Assembly (NCBI RefSeq): GCF_026241135.1
Contig: NZ_JAPFGA010000001.1
Coordinates: 248,001-312,000 of the forward strand
DNA from: Galbibacter kalidii
GTDB lineage: Bacteria; Bacteroidota; Bacteroidia; Flavobacteriales; Flavobacteriaceae
DNA length: 64,000 bases
Direction: 5' to 3'
Shown here: positions 1-8,784 of the stretch, piece after piece
Layout of the letters: each line of letters opens with the position of its first letter
Numbering within the stretch: the first letter of the stretch is position 1
Notes under the pieces: model-generated
The model's input: the letters and a program-made list of their open reading frames with translations, nothing else
The model's database searches: none
Told to the model about the DNA's origin: nothing
Program-made: the position numbers and the translations under genes

Positions 1-572
1 GAACCTTTGTGCCGCATTTCCATGTGCCTTTGCAAAGCGGAAGCAATCATATCCTTGGATTGATGCGCCGTCGGTACAAGCGTGAATTGTATGTAGATCG
101 CGTAAAACAGATCAAAGAAACCATGCCGCATGCATGTATTGGTGTGGATGTGATCGTTGGTTTTCCTGGAGAAACAGATGAACATTTTCTGGAAACCTAT
201 AATTTCTTAAACGAACTTGATATTTCCTATCTGCATGTTTTTACCTATTCAGAAAGAGATAACACCCTAGCTGCCGAAATGGAGGATGTTGTTCCTAAAC
301 ATGTGAGAGCCAAACGAAGTAAAATGTTACGAGGGCTTTCAGCTAAAAAAAGACGTGCTTTTTATGAAAGTCAGATTGGAACGCAAAGAACAGTGTTGTT
401 TGAAGGCGAAAACAAAGAGGGCTACATCCACGGATTTACCGAAAATTATGTAAAAGTAAAAGCGCCTTGGAATCCGGACTTGGTCAATACCCTGCATAAG
501 ATCAAACTTACCGAGATTGACGATGATGGGCTGGTACGCTTCAAAGTTGTGGAAAAAGAAGCACTTGTGTAA
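1..572 (+). CDS. mtaB: MtaB-type tRNA methylthiotransferase, C-terminal part (cut by window edge)
   Basis: The frame is open from base 3, so the gene begins before the window and the GTG at 9 is an internal Val. The visible part has PLQSGS, GVDVIVGFPGET and YLHVFTYSERDNT, which belong to the radical-SAM barrel of the MiaB/MtaB family, followed by a beta-rich TRAM-like tail of about 60 residues. The HVFxYSxR form points to MtaB rather than MiaB or RimO. MtaB makes 2-methylthio-t6A at position 37 of ANN-decoding tRNAs. The two 4Fe-4S cluster motifs lie upstream and cannot be checked. The family is clear, and the MtaB assignment is likely. Confidence 0.85.
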   Translation, partial: TFVPHFHVPLQSGSNHILGLMRRRYKRELYVDRVKQIKETMPHACIGVDVIVGFPGETDEHFLETYNFLNELDISYLHVFTYSERDNTLAAEMEDVVPKHVRAKRSKMLRGLSAKKRRAFYESQIGTQRTVLFEGENKEGYIHGFTENYVKVKAPWNPDLVNTLHKIKLTEIDDDGLVRFKVVEKEALV

Positions 573-582
573 TATCTAATTC

Positions 583-619
583 GTTTGAACTTTTTCGTTT
601 CAATCAAAAAAGTTCAAAC
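583..619. other. Hairpin after mtaB
   Basis: GTTTGAACTTTTT (583-595) is mirrored by AAAAAGTTCAAAC (607-619), giving 13-bp perfect arms and an 11-nt loop. No T-run follows on the plus strand. It may help end mtaB transcription together with the next hairpin. Confidence 0.5.
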
Positions 620-649
620 AAGTTCATAAAAAAAGGATAAAGTATAACT

Positions 650-690
650 GCCAATCCCAAAAAGATTGGGACGGCAAGTGATTGTTTTTT
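650..690 (+). terminator. Intrinsic terminator of mtaB
   Basis: Stem GCC-A-ATCCCAA (650-660) pairs with TTGGGA-C-GGC (666-675). After ten more bases a run of seven T follows at 684-690. It sits between mtaB and the convergent acetyltransferase. Confidence 0.55.
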
Positions 691-729
691 TGAAGAACTC
701 AGTTTTCCGTTTGACAATACAGTTCCTTG

Positions 730-1023
730 TCAAATTCGTATTCCTACAGGAAGCATATCCTTGTACTCTTTATGTTTTCTAAGGAAACCGGCTATTTGTG
801 GGCTGGTGGGAACAACACTCAATTTCTTCTCTTGAATATGTTTCAATACTGTTTTGATGAATTCGTCTTTGAATTCCGGATCTGTAACCTCTTCAGGGAT
901 AACAAGTTTTGTTAAAAAAACTTTTCGTTCTTGAGAAGCATACTCGATTTTTGCTAATTTACCATCAACTCTCGTTTCAAATTGACGCAAAAACTCATTG
1001 TCATTAATTACTACTTCATTCAT
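730..1023 (-). CDS. Small GNAT-like N-acetyltransferase (YidJ/Acetyltransf_CG type)
   Basis: A 97-residue protein. The C-terminal half carries VVPTSPQIAGFLRKHKEYKD, which matches the core of the short Gcn5-related fold (P...P.....F...H.EY). The N-terminal half has the paired beta strands expected of the family (LAKIEYASQ, LTKLVIPEEV). The small family lacks the long N-terminal part of typical GNATs, and its substrates are mostly unknown. The gene stands alone, convergent with mtaB. The start at 1023 is the only reasonable ATG. Confidence 0.7.
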   Translation of the reverse strand: MNEVVINDNEFLRQFETRVDGKLAKIEYASQERKVFLTKLVIPEEVTDPEFKDEFIKTVLKHIQEKKLSVVPTSPQIAGFLRKHKEYKDMLPVGIRI

Positions 1024-1232
1024 TATATTGAGGGTTTAAAATATCATTTTAATCTCATTGCCAAAAATCACATCCATTTCTTAAAAAAAGATTCTTTCTT
1101 AAGAATATAAGAGGTAAAATTTGGTTTAATTAATTTTGGTAGTTAATTATATTGATGAAGAATTCTATACCTTAGCAGTGCAAAGATAAGAAAAAAAATA
1201 GCTAATCATTTATTTTTCAACTATTAATATAT

Positions 1233-1901
1233 ATGAAAGATGAATTAATACATGTTTACTTCATGCCGGGAATGGCAGCAAACCCCTCTATTTTTGAGCA
1301 CATCGAGCTGTCTGAAGAAATGTTTAAAACACACTATTTGAAGTGGATTATTCCTAAGAAAGAAGAATCATTACAGGCCTATGCTAAGCGAATGACCGAA
1401 AAGATAGTGCATAAAAACCCGGTGCTGGTTGGGGTTTCTTTCGGAGGAATAATGGTACAGGAAATGGCAAAAATCATTTCCGTAAGGAAATTAATTATTA
1501 TTTCCAGTGTTAAGAGCAATAAGGAATTGCCAAAACGTATGATTTTTGCAAAATACACCAAGGCACATAAACTACTACCTACGCAGATTGTGAACAATAT
1601 TGAACTCCTGACCAAGTATGCTTTTGGGGAAAAGGCGGTAAAACGGGTGCATTTATATGAAAAATATTTGTCGGTGAGAAATAAATATTACCTCGACTGG
1701 GCAATCGACAATATCATAAACTGGGAACAAGAGGTTCCTGTCGCTAATACCATTCATATTCATGGGGAGAAGGATAGGGTTTTTTCGCTTAGCCATATAA
1801 AAGATTGCATCGTGGTAAAAGGAGGGACCCATGTTATGATTATCAATAAATTTAAATGGTTTAACGAGAATTTACCATCGTTGATCACGGAAAAATCGTA
1901 A
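1233..1901 (+). CDS. Alpha/beta hydrolase
   Basis: A 222-residue, single-domain cytosolic protein. The nucleophile elbow is GVSFGG (Ser69), a distal acid is likely in HGEKDRVF near residue 180, and the catalytic His lies in VKGGTHVMI near the C-terminus. The oxyanion-side motif near the start is FMPGMAANPSIF. Such small hydrolases cleave esters or related bonds, but the substrate cannot be predicted. The gene is monocistronic, with its own AT-rich upstream region and 165 bp to the next gene. Confidence 0.8.
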   Translation: MKDELIHVYFMPGMAANPSIFEHIELSEEMFKTHYLKWIIPKKEESLQAYAKRMTEKIVHKNPVLVGVSFGGIMVQEMAKIISVRKLIIISSVKSNKELPKRMIFAKYTKAHKLLPTQIVNNIELLTKYAFGEKAVKRVHLYEKYLSVRNKYYLDWAIDNIINWEQEVPVANTIHIHGEKDRVFSLSHIKDCIVVKGGTHVMIINKFKWFNENLPSLITEKS

Positions 1902-2066
1902 ATCAAAATTTGTATCTTTGGTGCAAAATCATCCTGAAAAAGATGAAAAATAAATCTACGGTTCTGAAAACTAACTAACTATCGAAGAATCGTGGGGCAA
2001 AAGAAAATGCATTGTGTGCGTTTTCGATTTTAAAATTCAATATCAATACATTAATTAATTTATTAA

Positions 2067-3020
2067 ATGAGGGATATTAAAAATATACTAGTAGTAGTTG
2101 GAGTTGCAATTGTTTCTGCTGTATTTATAAATGCGGTACAGACAACACCATCACTTGATAACGAGACATATAAATCCAAAGACAAGGATAGCCTTAGCTT
2201 GGTGAACGATTATAATGTCTACGCGATAAAAACCCCTAAAAACATAGATTTTGCAGGTGAACGGGTACCTGTTGAAGATCCGGATGTAAAAGAGAGGCTC
2301 GATAGAGAACTCTTGGTAAATACCTATTGGCAGTCTAACGGGTTATTACTCATAAAAAGGGCTAATAAATATTTCCCGATAATCGAGCCTATTTTGAGAT
2401 ATCAAGGAGTGCCGGAAGACTTTAAATACCTGGCTGTGATAGAAAGTGGGTTGACACAGGCAGTTTCTCCGGCCGGAGCAACGGGTTTTTGGCAGTTAAT
2501 GAAAGGGACAGCTCGTGAATATGGATTGGAAGTGAACGACAATGTAGACGAGCGCTACCACATTCAAAAATCTACGGAAGTAGCTTGTGCCTATTTAAAG
2601 AAAGCAAAAGAACGCTTTGGTTCGTGGACTATGGCAGCAGCGGCATACAATGCAGGTCAATACGGAATGGCAAAACAATTGGATCGCCAGGAGGTGGATG
2701 ATTATTATGATGTTTTATTAGGGGAAGAAACCGGACGTTATGTGTTTAGGATTTTGGCACTAAAGGAAATCCTTTCTCATCCTAAAGATTACGGTTTTAA
2801 TTTTGATCAGGAAGATTTATATAAACATATTCCTGTCAACGAAGTTGAGGTAGATACTGCTGTGAGTAATTTTCCTAAGTTTGCAAAGCAATTTGGTGTC
2901 AACTATAAAATATTGAAAATCCACAATCCTTGGCTTAGGGATGCCCACCTAAACAATAGTTCCCGAAAGAAATATTATATAGAAATTCCAAAAGAAGGAT
3001 ATTATCCTCTTGTGAAATAA
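2067..3020 (+). CDS. Membrane-anchored lytic murein transglycosylase (SLT/MltD-like)
   Basis: 317 residues. An N-terminal signal anchor (about residues 7-24) precedes an SLT-type lysozyme-like domain. The catalytic Glu126 is in AVIESGLTQAVSPAGATGFW, and AAAAYNAGQYG and ETGRYVFRILALKEI follow as in the MltD/Slt group. It cleaves the MurNAc-GlcNAc bond of peptidoglycan with 1,6-anhydro ring formation, in the periplasm. The last 70 residues are a short tail without a clear LysM repeat, so it is shorter than E. coli MltD. An intrinsic terminator follows. Confidence 0.88.
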   Translation: MRDIKNILVVVGVAIVSAVFINAVQTTPSLDNETYKSKDKDSLSLVNDYNVYAIKTPKNIDFAGERVPVEDPDVKERLDRELLVNTYWQSNGLLLIKRANKYFPIIEPILRYQGVPEDFKYLAVIESGLTQAVSPAGATGFWQLMKGTAREYGLEVNDNVDERYHIQKSTEVACAYLKKAKERFGSWTMAAAAYNAGQYGMAKQLDRQEVDDYYDVLLGEETGRYVFRILALKEILSHPKDYGFNFDQEDLYKHIPVNEVEVDTAVSNFPKFAKQFGVNYKILKIHNPWLRDAHLNNSSRKKYYIEIPKEGYYPLVK

Positions 3021-3050
3021 TATAGAATTGAAAGAAAAAAAGGAAAAGCA

Positions 3051-3088
3051 AAGGCCGAGGGAGAAATTCTTCGGCCTTATATTTTTTT
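3051..3088 (+). terminator. Intrinsic terminator of the transglycosylase gene
   Basis: AAGGCCGA pairs with TCGGCCTT around an internal loop (3051-3079), followed by ATATTTTTTT. Its tail overlaps the stop codon of the convergent gene. Confidence 0.75.
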
Positions 3089-3592
3089 CATCTGTTGTTG
3101 CATCATTTTGATCTGATCTTTCAACATCTTTTGTTTATCCAGTTTTTTGGCCTCATTCAGCAACATGGTCGCTTCTCTTTTTCGGCGTTTTTGCATAGCG
3201 ATACCGGCAAGGCTCAATTTAGCCATGGCAAGGTCATAGTCCATAGAAAGTCCAAGCTTGATAGCCTTTTTGAAATATTTTTCAGCTTCGGTCAGGTTGG
3301 TTTGAGAAGACATAATGCCTTTCAGGTAGTTGTAATATCCTTGCTGTTTAACGGTCAATGCGCTCTGCGGATTTTTGATCTTGCTCAACCATTTCCCTGT
3401 TCCTTCAAAATCTTGTTTTCGCATTCTTAAAAATGCCAGCAAAATCATTTCATTCCTAAAATACAGGAAAATGAAAATAAGCGACAGCAGTACAAGGGAA
3501 ATCCCATTTCCTATGTTACCTTCAATAAATTGATAAACGGCATAGGCAATGATTAAACCGGCAATGACTAATTTTATATTTTTGTTGAACAT
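3077..3592 (-). CDS. Small membrane protein with TPR-like helices
   Basis: 171 residues from the ATG at 3592. A longer frame begins at 3661, but the extra 23 residues are not protein-like. Residues 6-45 form two closely spaced transmembrane helices (LVIAGLIIAYAVYQF, GISLVLLSLIFIFLYF). The rest is a cytosolic alpha-helical part with TPR-like pattern (NYLKGIM, AEKYFKKAIKLGL, AKLSLAGIAMQKRRKREA, LLNEAKKL) ending in a Met/Gln-rich tail. It resembles small DUF2892/TPR proteins of Flavobacteriia. The function is unknown. Confidence 0.7.
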   Translation of the reverse strand: MFNKNIKLVIAGLIIAYAVYQFIEGNIGNGISLVLLSLIFIFLYFRNEMILLAFLRMRKQDFEGTGKWLSKIKNPQSALTVKQQGYYNYLKGIMSSQTNLTEAEKYFKKAIKLGLSMDYDLAMAKLSLAGIAMQKRRKREATMLLNEAKKLDKQKMLKDQIKMMQQQMKKI

Positions 3593-3781
3593 ATATAGGT
3601 ATTTCTTTTGCTGGGCAAAAGTACATAAAATTTTTTCGTTGAAAATTATATATTCTTGCAATGAAAAAAATATATGGACTTTCCCAAAGTGAAATTAAAA
3701 TTAGTATTTTTTGATTACAAATTTTAATTTTTCACATGAGGAAAGGTAATAAAAACAAATAAAAATATTTTTAAAAAGGTA

Positions 3782-3812
3782 TTTGTCAATGTGAAAAGTC
3801 TTTGTATATTTG
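3782..3812 (+). promoter_or_regulatory. Bacteroidota-type promoter of rpmH
   Basis: TTTG (3782-3785) and TATATTTG (3805-3812) are separated by 19 bp, exactly the TTTG-N19-TAnnTTTG consensus of the Bacteroidota primary sigma factor. Transcription would begin near 3820, giving a leader of about 65 nt. Confidence 0.8.
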
Positions 3813-3886
3813 CGCCCAGCTTTTGTGAGGATATTGCAAGCCATTAAAAAAGATAGAATTACCAAAGAAGATAAAGATATTTTATA

Positions 3887-4045
3887 ATGAAAAGAACGTT
3901 TCAACCATCAAAGAGAAAAAGAAGAAATAAGCACGGTTTCAGAGAAAGAATGGCTACTGTGAACGGTAGAAAGGTGCTTGCTAGCAGAAGAGCAAAAGGT
4001 AGAAAAAGATTATCTGTTTCTTCAGAACCGAGACATAAAAAATAA
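3887..4045 (+). CDS. rpmH: 50S ribosomal protein L34
   Basis: A 52-residue, highly basic protein beginning [20 protein letters not shown] and continuing through [22 protein letters not shown], the L34 signature in full. A short flavobacterial C-terminal tail ([10 protein letters not shown]) extends it beyond the 46 residues of E. coli L34. L34 is a late-assembling protein of the large ribosomal subunit. A consensus promoter lies upstream and a strong terminator directly downstream, so it is a single-gene unit. The usual rnpA neighbour is not present here. Confidence 0.97.
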   Translation: MKRTFQPSKRKRRNKHGFRERMATVNGRKVLASRRAKGRKRLSVSSEPRHKK

Positions 4046-4070
4046 TGATATTCAAATCATTAAAATATAG

Positions 4071-4102
4071 AGGTGTTGCTTTTAAAGTAACACCTTTTTT
4101 TA
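4071..4102 (+). terminator. Strong intrinsic terminator of rpmH
   Basis: AGGTGTTGCTTT and AAAGTAACACCT form a near-perfect 12-bp stem (4071-4096) followed by a T-run. It separates rpmH from carB. Confidence 0.9.
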
Positions 4103-4145
4103 TATCTGAACAATACTTTATATTTATTCAACACTTTATTAAAAA

Positions 4146-6998
4146 ATGCCAAAAAGAAAAGACCTTAAATGTATACTTATAATAGGTTCGGGACCTATTA
4201 TAATCGGGCAAGCATGTGAGTTTGATTATTCAGGATCACAATCGCTTCGATCATTGAGAGAGGATGGAATTGAAACTGTGCTGATCAATAGTAATCCGGC
4301 AACGATCATGACAGACCCTTCCATGTCCGATCATGTATATTTAAAACCACTTACCACTAAATCACTGATAGAAATTCTTGAAAAACATAAGAATATTGAT
4401 GCTGTTTTGCCTACTATGGGAGGGCAAACAGCCTTGAACTTGTGTATTGAGGCTGATGAAAAAGGAATATGGGAAGATTTTGGAGTGGAGATCATAGGGG
4501 TTGATATTGATGCTATAAACATTACAGAAGACAGGGAGAAGTTTCGTGAGTTGATGGAAAAAATTGATGTGCCCATGGCGCCACAGGCTACGGCTACTTC
4601 TTTCCTGCAAGGAAAAGAAATAGCACAAGAGTTTGGTTTTCCTTTGGTGATCAGGGCTTCCTATACATTGGGAGGAGCAGGAGCATCAATAGTGTATGAT
4701 CCTAAAGATTTTGACGAGATGTTGAGCAGGGGCTTGGAGGTTTCTCCTATTCACGAGGTGATGATCGACAAAGCCTTGATGGGGTGGAAGGAATATGAAT
4801 TGGAGCTGCTTCGAGACGATAATGATAATGTAGTTATCATCTGTACCATTGAAAACATGGACCCGATGGGAATCCATACCGGAGACTCGATCACAGTTGC
4901 TCCGGCTATGACCTTATCTGATAGGACTTTCCAGAGAATGAGGGATATGGCTATCAAAATGATGCGCAGTATCGGGGATTTTGCCGGAGGTTGTAACGTA
5001 CAGTTTGCTGTGAGTCCGGACGAAAAGGAGGATATTATTGCCATTGAGATCAATCCTCGTGTTTCGAGGTCTTCGGCATTGGCTTCAAAAGCAACAGGTT
5101 ACCCTATTGCTAAAATCGCGAGTAAATTGGCCATTGGTTATACCTTAGACGAATTGGAAAACCAGATCACAAAATCAACTTCGGCCTTGTTTGAGCCTAC
5201 TTTGGACTATGTGATCGTGAAAATACCAAGATGGAACTTCGATAAATTTGAAGGTTCAGACCGCACCCTAGGTTTGCAGATGAAGAGTGTTGGAGAGGTG
5301 ATGGGAATCGGACGTTCTTTCCAGGAAGCGCTTCACAAAGCTGCACAATCGCTGGAGATAAAGCGAAACGGACTTGGAGCCGACGGAAAAGGGTATAAAG
5401 ATTATGATGTCATTATCGAGAAATTGACAAATCCGAGTTGGGATCGCGTTTTTGTGATTTACGACGCTATTCAAATGGGAATCCCGTTGAGTAGAATCCA
5501 TGAAATCACAAAGATTGATATGTGGTTCTTGAAACAATATGAAGAATTGCACTATCTCGAAAAGGAAATTTCTACACATACTATAGAAACTTTGCCAAAA
5601 AGGATGCTTCTTGAGGCTAAACAAAAAGGCTTTGCCGACAGGCAAATCGCCCATATGTTGGAATGTTGGGAGAGTGAAGTCTATAACAAAAGGGAAGAGC
5701 TGGGAATCAACCGAATTTATAAGTTAGTTGATACTTGTGCGGCAGAATTTAAAGCAGAAACACCGTATTATTATTCCACTTTTGAAGATGTTGTTGAAAC
5801 GGCCGACGGAAGACAATTCTCTGATAACGAAAGTGTGGTCACCGATAAGAAAAAGATTGTAGTCCTTGGTTCGGGACCGAACAGGATCGGACAAGGAATC
5901 GAGTTTGATTATTGTTGTGTGCATGGGGTGCTGGCTTCTGCTGAGTGTGGCTACGAAACCATTATGATCAACTGTAACCCGGAAACGGTTTCTACGGATT
6001 TTGATACGGCAGACAAGCTGTATTTCGAACCTGTTTTCTGGGAACACATCTACGATATTATCCGCCATGAAAAACCGGAAGGGGTTATTGTTCAGCTCGG
6101 TGGGCAAACGGCATTGAAACTGGCCGAAAAACTCGATAAATACGGAATCAAGATCATAGGGACAAGCTTTGAATCCTTGGATTTAGCTGAAGACAGAGGT
6201 AGTTTCTCAAAACTGTTACAGGAAAACAATATTCCTTATCCTGAATTTGGAGTGGCTGAAACTGCTGATGAGGCACTTGCCTTGGCAGACGAACTTGATT
6301 TCCCTATCCTCGTAAGGCCTTCTTATGTGTTGGGAGGACAAGGAATGAAGATTGTTATCAATAAAAAAGAACTGGAGGAGCATGTGGTTGATTTGTTAAG
6401 GAAGATACCAAACAACAAATTGCTGCTGGACCACTATCTCGACGGAGCTATTGAGGCGGAAGCTGATGCGATTTGCGATGGCGAAGATATTTATATCATC
6501 GGAATCATGGAGCATATTGAGCCCTGCGGAATCCACTCAGGGGATTCAAATGCAACTTTACCGGCCTTCAATTTAGGGGATTTGGTACTTCAGCAGATAA
6601 AAGATCATACAGAAAAGATTGCTTTGGCATTGAATACGGTAGGATTGATCAACATTCAATTTGCCATAAAAGATGATAAGGTATATATCATCGAGGCTAA
6701 CCCGAGAGCTTCACGAACCGTTCCTTTTATTGCAAAAGCATATAAGGAGCCCTATGTGAACTATGCTACCAAAGTGATGTTGGGCGAGAAAAAGATCAAG
6801 GACTTTGATTTTAAACCGAAATTAGAAGGATATGCTATTAAACAACCGGTGTTCTCTTTCAATAAATTCCCGAATGTGAATAAAAACTTGGGACCTGAAA
6901 TGAAGAGTACAGGGGAAAGCATCCTGTTTATCGACAGTTTGAAAGACGATCAGTTTTACGAACTGTACCACCGAAGAAAAATGTACTTGAGTAAATAA
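4146..6998 (+). CDS. carB: Carbamoyl-phosphate synthase large subunit, without the allosteric domain
   Basis: 950 residues. There are two ATP-grasp halves (IIIGSGPIIIGQACEFDYSG near the start and VVLGSGPNRIGQGIEFDYCC near 565), each with a MGGQTALN/LGGQTALK loop and an SYxLGG glycine loop, joined by the oligomerisation segment. The N-half makes carboxyphosphate and carbamate from bicarbonate and ammonia, and the C-half phosphorylates carbamate. The product feeds pyrimidines and arginine. The protein stops about where the C-terminal MGS-like regulatory domain starts in E. coli CarB (1073 aa), as in other Flavobacteriia, so UMP/ornithine control of that type should be absent. carA is not nearby. 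Confidence 0.95.
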   Translation: MPKRKDLKCILIIGSGPIIIGQACEFDYSGSQSLRSLREDGIETVLINSNPATIMTDPSMSDHVYLKPLTTKSLIEILEKHKNIDAVLPTMGGQTALNLCIEADEKGIWEDFGVEIIGVDIDAINITEDREKFRELMEKIDVPMAPQATATSFLQGKEIAQEFGFPLVIRASYTLGGAGASIVYDPKDFDEMLSRGLEVSPIHEVMIDKALMGWKEYELELLRDDNDNVVIICTIENMDPMGIHTGDSITVAPAMTLSDRTFQRMRDMAIKMMRSIGDFAGGCNVQFAVSPDEKEDIIAIEINPRVSRSSALASKATGYPIAKIASKLAIGYTLDELENQITKSTSALFEPTLDYVIVKIPRWNFDKFEGSDRTLGLQMKSVGEVMGIGRSFQEALHKAAQSLEIKRNGLGADGKGYKDYDVIIEKLTNPSWDRVFVIYDAIQMGIPLSRIHEITKIDMWFLKQYEELHYLEKEISTHTIETLPKRMLLEAKQKGFADRQIAHMLECWESEVYNKREELGINRIYKLVDTCAAEFKAETPYYYSTFEDVVETADGRQFSDNESVVTDKKKIVVLGSGPNRIGQGIEFDYCCVHGVLASAECGYETIMINCNPETVSTDFDTADKLYFEPVFWEHIYDIIRHEKPEGVIVQLGGQTALKLAEKLDKYGIKIIGTSFESLDLAEDRGSFSKLLQENNIPYPEFGVAETADEALALADELDFPILVRPSYVLGGQGMKIVINKKELEEHVVDLLRKIPNNKLLLDHYLDGAIEAEADAICDGEDIYIIGIMEHIEPCGIHSGDSNATLPAFNLGDLVLQQIKDHTEKIALALNTVGLINIQFAIKDDKVYIIEANPRASRTVPFIAKAYKEPYVNYATKVMLGEKKIKDFDFKPKLEGYAIKQPVFSFNKFPNVNKNLGPEMKSTGESILFIDSLKDDQFYELYHRRKMYLSK

Positions 6999-7022
6999 AA
7001 CTTACAAAGTGTATACCATATA

Positions 7023-7058
7023 AAAAGCTGTTGGATTTGATATTCGGCAGCTTTTTTT
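7023..7058 (+). terminator. Intrinsic terminator of carB
   Basis: AAAGCTG pairs with CAGCTTT across an AT-rich loop, followed by a T-run, 25 bp after the carB stop codon. Confidence 0.75.
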
Positions 7059-7194
7059 GTGGGTTTTGTTTTCGGAAAAACGCTTTTCAGAAAAACTCAG
7101 TATAGCACAGGATAGTGTGAAATTATAAAAACACTTACATTTGAAAGGAACACAGGTCTTTTTTAAATTGATATACTAGAATTATGCTATATAA

Positions 7195-8784
7195 ATGATG
7201 AAATTGAAACTACTAAAAGTTTTTTTGGGAATTGTTTTCCTGATGAGTGTTAGTCCGATTACGGCTCAGCCTCCAGGTTGTTTTGATATTAGGGAATACG
7301 GAGCTGTTGGCGATGGGAAAACATTGGCGACTGAAGCTATTAACAAAGCGATTGAAGCTGCATCTGAAGCTGGGGGAGGAACGGTTTTCTTTCCTGCGGG
7401 GACATTTTTGAGTTATTCCATTCGCTTGAAAAGCAATATTCGGCTCTATCTCGACCAGGGGAGTGTGTTGTTGGCAGCAGATGCTTCTGCAGGAGGACGT
7501 TATGACGAACCAGGGAAAGGCGCAGGGAATAAATATCAGGATTACGGACATAGTTATTGGAGAAATAGCCTGATTTGGGGAGAAAACCTTACTGATGTTT
7601 CCATCGTAGGACCAGGGATAATTCTTGGAGAGGGACTGAGCCGTGGTTTTTACCGATCAGAAAACTGGGAGGCTAAAGGCATCCCGGCCGGACCTTATAT
7701 GTGGGATGGTGGAGCCAATAAAGCGATTGCATTAAAATTGTGTAAAAACGTGATCCTAAAGGATTTTACGATTGTTAAAGGCGGTCATTTTGGGATTCTT
7801 GCAACCGGGGTGGACAATTTAACCATCGACAACCTGAAAATAGATACAAACCGTGACGGGATGGATATAGACTGCTGTAAAAATGTGCGGATATCCAATT
7901 GTACGGTCAATTCCCCCAACGATGATGCGATTGTGTTGAAAAGCTCTTATGCATTGGGCTATGCCAGACTTACCGAAAATGTGATCATAACCAATTGTCA
8001 GGTTTCGGGTTATGATGTGGGTTCGCTTGTTGATGGGACATTTCGAAAAAATGAAGGTCATTTGGTGCCGGACCAAGAAGCGCCTACGGGAAGAATAAAA
8101 CTCGGAACGGAATCCAACGGAGGGTTTAAGAATATCACCATTTCCAATTGTGTTTTCGATCGTTCACGGGGACTTGCCCTTGAAACTGTTGATGGCGGAC
8201 ATTTGGAAGATGTCACCATTATCAATATATGCATGCGGGATATTACCAACTCTCCTTTCTTTTTGCGGTTAGGAGCGCGTATGCGAGGGCCGGAAGATAC
8301 TCCGGTGGGGCATTTACGAAGGGTTCAGATTAGTAATGTCAATGTTTATAATGCAGATTCTCATTTTTCGAGCATCATTAGTGGTATTCCCGGTCATGAT
8401 ATTGAAGATGTGAGTTTGCGGGATATTAATATTTGGTATAAACCTTTGGATTCTGCTAAAACCCAGATTCAAAAAGTAGTTCCGGAATATATAGATTCCT
8501 ATCCTGAACCCGCAAAATTTGGGGTAATGCCTGCTTATGGGTTTTTTGTCAGGCATGTAAAGAATATTGAGATGAGCAACATCAACATTCATTTTCTGGG
8601 GGAAGAAACGAGAACTGCGATCATTCTTGATGATGTTAGAGGAGCTGAATTGCTAAATATCGAAGCCCAAAAAGCGGAAAAAGCACCGATATTACAACTT
8701 CGTAAATCAGAAGAGATTACAATCAGGGACAGTAATGGACTTGATGATGTCCATATTGAAAAGGCTACAACCGCGGATTATTGA
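7195..8784 (+). CDS. Secreted glycoside hydrolase family 28 (polygalacturonase-like)
   Basis: 529 residues. A Sec signal peptide (about 1-25, ending ITAQ) is followed by a right-handed beta-helix. FDIREYGAVGDGKTLATEAI is the typical N-cap of GH28/pectate lyase-like enzymes. Candidate catalytic Asp residues lie in NRDGMDID and NDDAIVLK, and GRIKLGTES corresponds to the substrate-binding RIK motif. GH28 enzymes hydrolyse alpha-1,4-galacturonosyl links in pectin or rhamnogalacturonan. No SusC/D pair or other CAZyme is adjacent, so it is not in a visible utilisation locus. The start could equally be the second ATG at 7198. The 3' end overlaps the convergent DUF3307 gene by 7 bp. Confidence 0.87.
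   Translation: MMKLKLLKVFLGIVFLMSVSPITAQPPGCFDIREYGAVGDGKTLATEAINKAIEAASEAGGGTVFFPAGTFLSYSIRLKSNIRLYLDQGSVLLAADASAGGRYDEPGKGAGNKYQDYGHSYWRNSLIWGENLTDVSIVGPGIILGEGLSRGFYRSENWEAKGIPAGPYMWDGGANKAIALKLCKNVILKDFTIVKGGHFGILATGVDNLTIDNLKIDTNRDGMDIDCCKNVRISNCTVNSPNDDAIVLKSSYALGYARLTENVIITNCQVSGYDVGSLVDGTFRKNEGHLVPDQEAPTGRIKLGTESNGGFKNITISNCVFDRSRGLALETVDGGHLEDVTIINICMRDITNSPFFLRLGARMRGPEDTPVGHLRRVQISNVNVYNADSHFSSIISGIPGHDIEDVSLRDINIWYKPLDSAKTQIQKVVPEYIDSYPEPAKFGVMPAYGFFVRHVKNIEMSNINIHFLGEETRTAIILDDVRGAELLNIEAQKAEKAPILQLRKSEEITIRDSNGLDDVHIEKATTADY

Noticed and set aside
727-915. 62-residue plus-strand open frame
   Set aside because: It is antisense to the GNAT-like gene, which has clear family motifs.
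1900-1925. Primary-sigma promoter TTTGTATCTTTG before the transglycosylase gene
   Set aside because: The -7-like TATCTTTG has no TTTG or TTG at the needed 19-21 bp distance, so support is too weak to list.
1943-1978. 11-codon open frame MKNKSTVLKTN before the transglycosylase
   Set aside because: Very short, with no conserved leader-peptide features and no terminator hairpin after it.
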